In this document: in pieces, positions 1-5,696 of the stretch
Layout: every line of letters begins with the position of its first letter
Numbering within the stretch: position 1 is the stretch's first letter
From: an uncultured Clostridium sp.
Lineage (GTDB): Bacteria; Bacillota; Clostridia; Oscillospirales; Acutalibacteraceae
Direction of reading: 5' to 3'
NCBI GenBank assembly: GCA_902471875.1
Contig: CABRLN010000035.1
Span: forward strand, 1 to 17,367
DNA length: 17,367 nucleotides
Notes under the pieces: model-generated
The model's database searches: none
Told to the model about the DNA's origin: nothing
What the model saw: the letters and a program-made list of their open reading frames with translations, nothing else
Translations under genes and position numbers: made by a program

Positions 1-62
1 GACTGTGCAGTAAGTGCCATAGAAATGGCAAACCTGCTAAAAAATATGTAACAGCAAAACCT
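1..62 (+). other. possible 3' end of an upstream gene
   Basis: Two plus-strand frames are open from the window edge. Frame 1 ends at a TAA at 49-51 (16 codons). Frame 3 ends at a TAG at 60-62 (20 codons, containing CSKCHRNGK). Either could be the tail of a gene that begins outside the window, and the strong terminator hairpin that follows fits a gene ending here. The piece is too short to choose the frame or name a product. Confidence 0.25.
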
Positions 63-126
63 TAGGATAGGTCAAGGGTAATGTAATAACAGTAGCATAT
101 GTAATATTCATATATAAATAATAATT

Positions 127-183
127 TATACGTAAATGAAAAGAGGCAGAGTGTAATAAACTGCCTCTTTTCATTTATGTATG
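127..183. terminator. long stem-loop, probable bidirectional terminator
   Basis: A perfect 17-bp stem (133-149 with 161-177) encloses an 11-nt loop. It extends outward by several more pairs to about 127/183, with one or two G-T wobbles. The core is AAAAGAGGCAG / CTGCCTCTTTT, so each strand has an A-run before and a T-run after the G/C-rich part, as in bidirectional intrinsic terminators. It would end transcription coming from the left edge. Confidence 0.75.
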
Positions 184-281
184 TACAGCGTATCCATTTT
201 GAAATCGTTCCTTGTGCCCGCATAATTCTATCATCTTGTCTGGGTTTGATAACCGTTGCCTGCAAATTCTTTGATTCAATC

Positions 282-323
282 AACCATTTATGATTACATT
301 TATGGGCGTAATCATAAATGGTT
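282..323. repeat. 16-bp perfect inverted repeat
   Basis: Arms 282-297 and 308-323 are perfectly complementary over 16 bp around a 10-nt loop, followed on the plus strand by TTTTGAG. It overlaps the stop codon (312-314) of the hydrolase remnant. It could be a weak terminator or the scar of a rearrangement. The stem is A/T-rich and has no proper T-run, so the terminator reading is uncertain. Confidence 0.55.
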
Positions 324-500
324 TTGAGTAATATATAATATCTCCTTTAAAAATTCGCCTGCTTTTTCTGAATCTTCATAAATAGGACTATGCGCCGCAT
401 TTTCAAAAATATAAAACTGCTTTACAGGAGCATCAATTTGCTCATAAAATTCTTTAAAAACAACCATACGCTTGGCCAGTGAATGCACTCTTTGAAAATT
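312..500 (-). pseudogene. alpha/beta hydrolase, C-terminal remnant
   Basis: The minus strand reads 62 codons to a TGA at 312-314. The peptide contains FYEQIDAPVKQFYIFENAAH followed by SPIYEDSEKAGEFL. This is the usual end of proline-iminopeptidase-like alpha/beta hydrolases: a strand, then the catalytic His in the AAHSP context, then the last helix with its E-x-P/S-E-K pattern. An in-frame stop at 501-503 cuts it off. No nucleophile elbow (GxSxG), catalytic Asp or convincing start site is present, so about four fifths of a normal protein of roughly 280-300 residues is missing. I read it as a decayed or rearranged gene. The match is by pattern recognition only. Confidence 0.6.
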
Positions 501-550
501 TCAGAGATGAAGAGCTGACTGTCCTAAAGGGAACTGCACAGTGCATATAA
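479..550 (+). pseudogene. possible short C-terminal gene fragment
   Basis: The plus frame reads NALFENFRDEELTVLKGTAQ and ends at TAA 548-550. The pattern FxxFxDEELxxLK resembles the last helix of MarR-family regulators. The frame closes again just upstream (TAA at 455-457) and no start with a ribosome site is visible. The fragment abuts the hydrolase remnant on the other strand, so it may be a second scrap from the same rearrangement. It is too short to be sure it was ever coding. Confidence 0.2.
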
Positions 551-601
551 TAATGCTCTGTCGCTTTTTCATTTATTAGTTAAGAAGTTTTTACTAAAAG
601 C

Positions 602-630
602 TTGACAGTTTGAACAATGTTCAGTATAAT
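602..630 (+). promoter_or_regulatory. perfect sigma-A promoter for tetR-flavoprotein operon
   Basis: TTGACA at 602-607 and TATAAT at 625-630 are separated by exactly 17 bp, a full consensus match. The start of transcription would be near 637. The spacer is filled by a palindromic operator. Confidence 0.9.
610..624. promoter_or_regulatory. operator 1 (TetR autoregulation)
   Basis: TTGAACA-A-TGTTCAG is a 15-bp palindrome with one mismatch, in the outermost pair. It lies between the -35 and -10 boxes, so a bound repressor would block RNA polymerase. It matches operator 2 at all positions except the centre and the last base. Confidence 0.8.
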
Positions 631-634
631 GGTG

Positions 635-649
635 TTGAACATTGTTCAA
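635..649. promoter_or_regulatory. operator 2 (TetR autoregulation)
   Basis: TTGAACA-T-TGTTCAA is a perfect 15-bp palindrome around the likely transcription start. It runs into the ribosome-binding site AAGGAGGAG (648-656). Its centre lies 25 bp from the centre of operator 1, about two and a half helical turns. Confidence 0.8.
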
Positions 650-660
650 GGAGGAGCTGT

Positions 661-1257
661 ATGAATAACAAAGAAGCGATTATTAAAGCCACAATTTCTT
701 TGATTAATGAAAAGGAAGACCATATAGAAGAAATTACCATGCGTGAAATTTCTAAAAGAGCAGGTGTTGGTTTAGGATTAATCAATTATCACTTTAAAAA
801 TAAAGAAAATCTAATTGAATTGTGTGTAGAAAGAATAATAAATGGTATTGTAGAAAAATTTAATAACATCGGCGAGCAGACAAAAGGTAAAACTCCGTTT
901 GAAAAGTTGAATTATTTGGGGAATATGACACTAACATTTTTGTTTGAGCATCAGGCGGTTTCAAAAATATCTATGCTTTCTGATATGAGGTTCCCACAAG
1001 AATCTGATAATACTCAGAGAACAATCAAAGCGTATATTCCGCTGGTAGCACAATGTCGTCCTGACTGGGAAGAAGAAAGGTTACAGCAAATGACATTTTA
1101 TTTAATATCATGTATGCAACTGGCTTTTCTAAGGCATGAAATGTTATTAAAAATATATGGTATAAATTTGAAAGAGCCGCAGGAACGTAAAGATTTCCAT
1201 ACAAAAATGTTAAAAAATATTATTGGAATGCAAAACGAGGAGGATAAGCTGATATGA
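661..1257 (+). CDS. TetR family transcriptional repressor
   Basis: This is a 198-residue DNA-binding regulator that most likely represses its own operon. Residues about 25-50 form the TetR helix-turn-helix (ITMREISKRAGVGLGLINYH, then FKNKENLI). The rest is the variable all-helical ligand and dimer domain, which gives no hint of the ligand. The ATG at 661 is chosen because AGGAGGAG lies just before it; a longer reading from a TTG at 610 would start inside the promoter. The gene ends in an ATGA overlap with the flavoprotein gene (1254-1257), so the two are translationally coupled. Two palindromes flank the -10 box, the arrangement expected for autorepression. Local base composition is very A/T-rich. 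The family assignment is firm; the inducer is unknown. Confidence 0.92.
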   Translation: MNNKEAIIKATISLINEKEDHIEEITMREISKRAGVGLGLINYHFKNKENLIELCVERIINGIVEKFNNIGEQTKGKTPFEKLNYLGNMTLTFLFEHQAVSKISMLSDMRFPQESDNTQRTIKAYIPLVAQCRPDWEEERLQQMTFYLISCMQLAFLRHEMLLKIYGINLKEPQERKDFHTKMLKNIIGMQNEEDKLI

Positions 1258-1946
1258 AAATTGCTGTAATTAATGGTACATCTATAAAAGGTGTTACATA
1301 TACAATGAAAGAAGAATTTCTTAATAGTTTACGTGAAGGAAATGATATTACAGAGTTTTACCCTGAAGAGTTTCCTGATTTTTGCACAGGTTGTAAAAGC
1401 TGTTTCCTCCTTGGAGAGGAGAAGTGTTCTCATTTTGTAAAAAAAGCACCTATTTGGAATGCACTGCTTAATGCAGACATACTTGTATTTGCTTATCCGG
1501 TTTATGCTCTTCGTGCACCGGCAAGTATAAAATCCCTGTTGGATCATTTGTGTGTACATTGGTTGGTACACCGACCGGAGCCTGCATTTTTTGAAAAAAC
1601 CGCTGTGATTATTACTAACAGTGTAGGCTCTCCCAATGGGGCGGCACAAAAAGATGTAAAAACTAGTTTGAATTGGATGGGGCTTTCTCGTGTTTATACT
1701 TGCGGAGCACCTATGATGGGGGATATATTCGTAGATAAAATGACAAAAAAGCATCGGCAAATGCTAGAAAAGAAAATGAAAAGACTTGCTGATAAGGTGC
1801 TGAATGTTCGTGCATATCGTCATATGAGCTTTAAAGTTAGAATGTTGTTTGAGATGGCAAAGCTGCAACATAAAATGGTGTTGAAAACAGAAGAAACACC
1901 TAGCCTTGATAATGCCCACTATATTAAGCATGGATGGATTAAATGA
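1254..1946 (+). CDS. flavodoxin-fold NAD(P)H oxidoreductase with iron-sulfur flavoprotein-type cysteine motif
   Basis: A 230-residue cytoplasmic protein. The N-terminus (MKIAVINGTSIKGVT) matches the first strand and phosphate loop of the FMN reductase/flavodoxin-like fold. The stretch ADILVFAYPVYALRAPASIK at about residues 74-93 is the second FMN-contacting segment, and TNSVGSPNGA follows at about 121-130. Cysteines 44, 47, 50 and 58 form C-x2-C-x2-C-x7-C. This fits the compact CX2CX2CX4-7C motif known to bind a 4Fe-4S cluster in archaeal and clostridial iron-sulfur flavoproteins. Related proteins move electrons to quinones, peroxide or oxygen. It starts on the last codons of tetR after GAGGAGG. 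The C-terminal 50 residues are basic and may form a helix. The substrate is unknown, and whether a cluster is really bound cannot be told from sequence. Confidence 0.82.
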   Translation: MKIAVINGTSIKGVTYTMKEEFLNSLREGNDITEFYPEEFPDFCTGCKSCFLLGEEKCSHFVKKAPIWNALLNADILVFAYPVYALRAPASIKSLLDHLCVHWLVHRPEPAFFEKTAVIITNSVGSPNGAAQKDVKTSLNWMGLSRVYTCGAPMMGDIFVDKMTKKHRQMLEKKMKRLADKVLNVRAYRHMSFKVRMLFEMAKLQHKMVLKTEETPSLDNAHYIKHGWIK

Positions 1947-2023
1947 AATACCTAAAATTGGTGATAATGTTGTATTTTCAGCATTGTAACAGTATTAGAG
2001 TATATCGCAATTGACTATTGTAG

Positions 2024-2070
2024 AAAAGCAAAGAGGACACTTCATATATGAAAGTGTCCTCTTTGCTTTT
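2024..2070. terminator. 19-bp bidirectional terminator between convergent operons
   Basis: A perfect 19-bp stem (2024-2042 with 2052-2070) has a 9-nt loop. AAAAGCAAAGAGG on one arm and CCTCTTTGCTTTT on the other give a T-run on either strand, with GTTTT following on the plus side. It lies between the stop codons of the convergent flavoprotein gene and lysC and should end both transcripts. Confidence 0.92.
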
Positions 2071-2095
2071 GTTTTACAGATATATATATAATTAA

Positions 2096-3307
2096 TTAGT
2101 CTTTATCAAAAAATTTGTCATGCAGTGCTGCAACAGCTCTGTCAGCATCGGCTGAATCAATTAGAACAGAAATTTTAATTTCGCTTGTTGAAATCATTTG
2201 GATATTAATATTTGCATTGTAAAGAGCTTCAAACATATTTGATGCAAAACCTGAGTGGCTTTCCATACCTGCTCCTACAATAGATACCTTTGCTACATCT
2301 TCATCATATGTAATTTTTTGAGCCTTAAGCGCAGGCATAAATGCATCAATTACAGTTTTAGCGTCATTTAATTTATCTTTTGCTACAGTAAATGCTATGT
2401 CTTTTGTGCCATCACGACCAACAGACTGAAGAATAATGTCAATGTTAACGTCCTTAGCCGCCAGCTTAGAAAACATTTTAAAAGCTAAACCAGGCTCATC
2501 AGGCACACCTACTACTGAAATTCTCGCAATATCTGTATCTTTAGCAACACCGCTTATTAACATTCTCTCCACGTTAGAAACCTCCTTAACAATTGTTCCC
2601 GGTGCACAAGTTAAGCTTGACAGCACCTCAAGTTCAAGATTATATTTTTTAGCAAGCTCAACACTTCTGTTATGAAGTACCTGGGCACCAAGAGTAGCCA
2701 GCTCCAGCATTTCGTCATAAGAAATTTCAGGAAGCTTTTTAGCATTTTTTATTTTTCTTGGATCTGCTGTATATACGCCCTCAACATCAGTGTATATTTG
2801 GCACAGGTCAGCATGCAATGCACATGCAAGTGCAACAGCACTGGTGTCAGAACCGCCACGACCCAATGTTGAAACATCACCATAGCGTGTAACACCCTGA
2901 AATCCTGCAACTACTACAATATTGTTGCGGTCAAGCTCTCTTTTTAATCTTTCAGAGTCAATAGTTTTAATTCTTGCATTTGTATGTGCAGAGGTTGTTT
3001 TAAAACCAGCTTGCCATCCTAAAAGAGAAACAACAGGGCAGCCAATCTTCTCAATAGCCATTGCAAGAAGTGAAATAGAAATTTGTTCACCTGCTGCTAA
3101 CAGCATATCTTTTTCTCTTTTTGAAGCGTTAGGATTAATTTCCATTTGCTTTTCAATTAAGTCGTCTGTTGTGTCACCCTGAGCAGACACAACAACTACT
3201 ACCTTGTTGCCTTTTTTGTAAGTGTCTGTTACTATACGTGCTACATTGTTTACACGCTCAGCATTTGCAACAGAACTACCACCGAATTTTTGTACTATAA
3301 GGCTCAT
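2096..3307 (-). CDS. lysC: aspartate kinase
   Basis: Phosphorylates aspartate with ATP, the entry step to lysine, threonine and methionine. The 403-residue protein has the kinase signature KFGGSS (7-12), the substrate and nucleotide segments TSAHTNARI (105-113) and GRGGSDTSA (149-157), and IYTDVEGVYTADPR (171-184). Two C-terminal ACT domains follow, about residues 262-330 and 338-400. The first keeps the ligand-loop pattern VGVPDEPG (267-274), so feedback control by an end-product amino acid is likely. The length is typical of monofunctional class-B enzymes. The start ATG follows AAGGAGCT at good spacing. It lies downstream of hom-thrB on the same strand but has its own promoter at 3375-3403. 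No asd or dapA is adjacent. Confidence 0.95.
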   Translation of the reverse strand: MSLIVQKFGGSSVANAERVNNVARIVTDTYKKGNKVVVVVSAQGDTTDDLIEKQMEINPNASKREKDMLLAAGEQISISLLAMAIEKIGCPVVSLLGWQAGFKTTSAHTNARIKTIDSERLKRELDRNNIVVVAGFQGVTRYGDVSTLGRGGSDTSAVALACALHADLCQIYTDVEGVYTADPRKIKNAKKLPEISYDEMLELATLGAQVLHNRSVELAKKYNLELEVLSSLTCAPGTIVKEVSNVERMLISGVAKDTDIARISVVGVPDEPGLAFKMFSKLAAKDVNIDIILQSVGRDGTKDIAFTVAKDKLNDAKTVIDAFMPALKAQKITYDEDVAKVSIVGAGMESHSGFASNMFEALYNANINIQMISTSEIKISVLIDSADADRAVAALHDKFFDKD

Positions 3308-3374
3308 TTGTGTAGCTCCTTTTTCTGTGAAATTGTATCCGATTTTTATAAATAATCAGACAGTACCACTAGTT

Positions 3375-3403
3375 ATTTTAATATGATGAAATGTAAAAGT
3401 CAA
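3375..3403 (-). promoter_or_regulatory. sigma-A promoter for lysC
   Basis: Read on the minus strand, TTGACT (3398-3403) and TAAAAT (3375-3380) are separated by 17 bp. The lysC start codon lies about 68 bp beyond the -10 box. This lets lysC be expressed independently of thrB. No operator or riboswitch fold was recognised in the short leader. Confidence 0.75.
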
Positions 3404-3429
3404 TGTGTAAATTAACAAATAGTTAATAA

Positions 3430-4326
3430 TCAGTCTAATATAATTTTAGCACCTTCGCTGTCAGCAGCCAGCATAACGAATTTCCACCCTGAAAATCCTT
3501 TTTCCTCTAAAGAATTTATGGCGTGTGCTTCAAAGTCTTTAGAATGCTTGTCGTCAATAATAGCTATTATGGTAGGACCTGCACCGCTTATGTATGTACC
3601 GTAAGAGCCTAGCTCATAGCTAATGCGAAACACCGTGTCAACGCCTTTTATTAACGGCTTTCGGTAGGGTTGGTGCAGCTGGTCCTGTACAGCTACTCTT
3701 AAATTTTCAAGACTTCCTGAAAACAGTGATGAGGTCATTAATGAAGAACGTGAAAGATTGTAAACAGCCTGCTCTTTCGTGTAGGTTTCAGGCAGTACGC
3801 CACGAGCATATTCTGTACTTAATTCGAATGGTGGTATAAATACTCCAAAACGAATGTTACTTGCAACCGGTACACTTACGCTATATACCTTGTCACCATC
3901 TATAGCAGAGGTTACTAAACCTCCCATTAAAGCAGGTGTAGTGTTGTCAGGGTGTCCTTCAATTTTTGAAGCAAGATTAATAAGGTCTTTGTCTGACAAA
4001 GGGTTGCCCAAAAAACGGTTGGCACCAACCAAGCCTGCTACAATACAAGCAGAGCTGCTTCCTAAGCCCCTTGTCATAGGAATATTATTTTCTTGTATAA
4101 TTTTTAGCCCCGGCAGCTTTTTACCACATTCTTTATACAAATGCTCAGCTGACCAGTATATAAGATTATTTTTATCTGTTGGAACCTGTATATCATCCTT
4201 TGAAGAAATTATAGTTTCGTCAGAAACCTCCATCCAAACTTGGTTATACATAGTTAAAGCAACGCCCAGGCTGTCAAAGCCTGAGCCTAGGTTTGCACTT
4301 GTTGCAGGTATTTGAATTCTTATCAT
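3430..4326 (-). CDS. thrB: homoserine kinase
   Basis: Converts homoserine to O-phosphohomoserine with ATP, the step before threonine synthase. The 298-residue protein belongs to the GHMP kinase family. The N-terminus IPATSANLGSGFDSLGVAL (6-24) is the ThrB hallmark. The ATP loop is PMTRGLGSSSA (83-93), and KIEGHPDNTTPALMGG (121-136) holds the usual homoserine and Mg-site segment. The C-terminal SGAGPTI (GHMP motif 3) is at about residues 248-254. The start codon overlaps the hom stop as TAATG, with AGGTGA about 9 bases before it inside hom, so translation is coupled. threonine synthase (thrC) is not in the window. Confidence 0.95.
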   Translation of the reverse strand: MIRIQIPATSANLGSGFDSLGVALTMYNQVWMEVSDETIISSKDDIQVPTDKNNLIYWSAEHLYKECGKKLPGLKIIQENNIPMTRGLGSSSACIVAGLVGANRFLGNPLSDKDLINLASKIEGHPDNTTPALMGGLVTSAIDGDKVYSVSVPVASNIRFGVFIPPFELSTEYARGVLPETYTKEQAVYNLSRSSLMTSSLFSGSLENLRVAVQDQLHQPYRKPLIKGVDTVFRISYELGSYGTYISGAGPTIIAIIDDKHSKDFEAHAINSLEEKGFSGWKFVMLAADSEGAKIILD

Positions 4327-5555
4327 TATAAATCACCTATTCTAATAGTGTTAAGAACCTCTACACCGTGTTCTTTAAGCTGGGCAATTTTTTCGTTGAA
4401 TTCTTTAACTGTCATTTCACCTGTTGTAAATGCAATTTCTCCTTCAGATGCTTTTTTTCTGTTAAGCTGTGCAACATCTTCAAAAATTGATTGAACAATT
4501 TTTATGTCACCGTTAGCTCTTACATACATTGCAGATATGCTTTCATCATAAGGAAGAACATTGCTGCCGTCGCAGTCGTCCCAGAAAAGGTATTTTCTGG
4601 CTGAAATATGTTTAACACAGTCAACAATATCAGCAACTACAGCACTTGCTGTAGGAAGCTTGCCTGCACCCTTGCCGTAAAATACAACATCGCCTGTTGA
4701 GTCACCGCGAACAAGAATACCGTTAAATACATCGTCAATGCTAGAAAGTTGACTTTCGTTGCTAACTAGCATTGGTGCAACAAAAATGTCCAACAAACCG
4801 TTTTCAGTGTGTTTAACATCACCAATAAGCTTAATTACACCGCCCCATTGGTTAGCATATTCAACGTCTTCAAGAGCAATGTTTGTAATGCCTTCAGTGT
4901 GAATATTGTCAGGGTAAACGTGCTTGCCAAATGCAAGTGAAGCAAGAATACAAATTTTTCTGCAGGCGTCATGTCCTTCAACATCGGCAGACGGGTCACG
5001 TTCTGCATAACCAAGCTGCTGTGCAAGCTCTAAAGCGTCCTTAAACGCCATAGATTCTGTAATCATTTTTGTAAGAATAAAATTTGTTGTACCATTAAGT
5101 ATGCCTGCAATTTCGTCAACTTCATTGGCAACAAGACAATTGTTAAGAGGACGAATAATAGGAATACCGCCGCCTACGCTGGCTTCAAATAAAAAGTTTA
5201 CATTATGTTCTTTGGCAATTGCAAGCAGCTGTGCACCCTTTTTTGCCACAAGCTCTTTGTTAGATGTTACTACACTTTTATTAGCTTCTAAGCAGCGCTT
5301 AACAAAGTCAAATGCCGGGTTTACACCACCCATTACTTCAGCAACAACCTTAACCTCGTCATCATTTACTATATCGTTAAAATCCTTTGTAAATTTGTCA
5401 GAATAAGGAAGGTCAGGAAAATCTCTTAAATCTAAAATATGTTTAATATTTATTTCCTCGTGTACCTTTTTCTTTAGACTTTCTTTGTGTGTTAGTAGTA
5501 TTTCTGCAACACCAGAGCCTACAACACCGTGTCCCATAATTGCAACATGTATCAT
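4326..5555 (-). CDS. hom: homoserine dehydrogenase
   Basis: Reduces aspartate semialdehyde to homoserine with NAD(P)H. The 409-residue protein opens with a Rossmann loop (MGHGVVGSG, 7-15). The catalytic lysine segment is TSNKELVAKKG (97-107, K105). The dehydrogenase signatures ASVGGGIPIIRPL (125-137), GILNGTTNFIL (151-161) and GYAERDPSADVEGHDACRK (182-200) are all present. The C-terminal 80 or so residues lie where an ACT domain is usual, but the D-x-P-G-V-L ligand loop is missing and the region is short (compare lysC, which keeps it). The start follows GAGAGGTG. The gene is first of a hom-thrB unit, with a GC-rich hairpin in its leader. The function is firm; allosteric control by threonine is doubtful. 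Confidence 0.95.
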   Translation of the reverse strand: MIHVAIMGHGVVGSGVAEILLTHKESLKKKVHEEINIKHILDLRDFPDLPYSDKFTKDFNDIVNDDEVKVVAEVMGGVNPAFDFVKRCLEANKSVVTSNKELVAKKGAQLLAIAKEHNVNFLFEASVGGGIPIIRPLNNCLVANEVDEIAGILNGTTNFILTKMITESMAFKDALELAQQLGYAERDPSADVEGHDACRKICILASLAFGKHVYPDNIHTEGITNIALEDVEYANQWGGVIKLIGDVKHTENGLLDIFVAPMLVSNESQLSSIDDVFNGILVRGDSTGDVVFYGKGAGKLPTASAVVADIVDCVKHISARKYLFWDDCDGSNVLPYDESISAMYVRANGDIKIVQSIFEDVAQLNRKKASEGEIAFTTGEMTVKEFNEKIAQLKEHGVEVLNTIRIGDL

Positions 5556-5609
5556 TTTTGCACCTCTCTAAATAATATTAATTTGATTATGTATAGTCAG
5601 TAAAATCAG

Positions 5610-5641
5610 CTTTGTCGCCGGGGGAATATCCGACGACAAAG
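5610..5641 (-). terminator. GC-rich hairpin between the PBP gene and hom
   Basis: A 12-bp stem (5610-5621 with 5630-5641, one G-T wobble, 8-nt loop) lies between the PBP stop and hom. On the minus strand it is followed by CTGATTTTAC, only a weak T-run. It probably ends PBP transcription, but a leader (attenuator-like) hairpin for hom is also possible. No threonine- or isoleucine-rich leader peptide was found. Confidence 0.55.
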
Positions 5642-5696
5642 AAATCAAATTTAGTCAGTTTTTAAATTTTGTTATAAATCTCTGTATCATATCGGT

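Noticed and set aside
62..310. Minus-strand open frame of about 73 codons, with RIMRAQG reminiscent of the end of FRG domains
   Set aside because: It runs through the terminator stem. All three minus-strand frames over about 178-283 look equally protein-like, and there is no ribosome site or conserved block long enough to decide.
1930..1989. Short plus-strand frame (19 codons, ends IPKIGDNVVFSAL) after the flavoprotein gene
   Set aside because: It overlaps the end of the flavoprotein gene, lacks a ribosome-binding site and is too short to support as a gene.
3411..3427. ATTAAC/GTTAAT hairpin after thrB as a terminator
   Set aside because: Only 6 A/T-rich pairs and no T-run; read-through into lysC remains possible.
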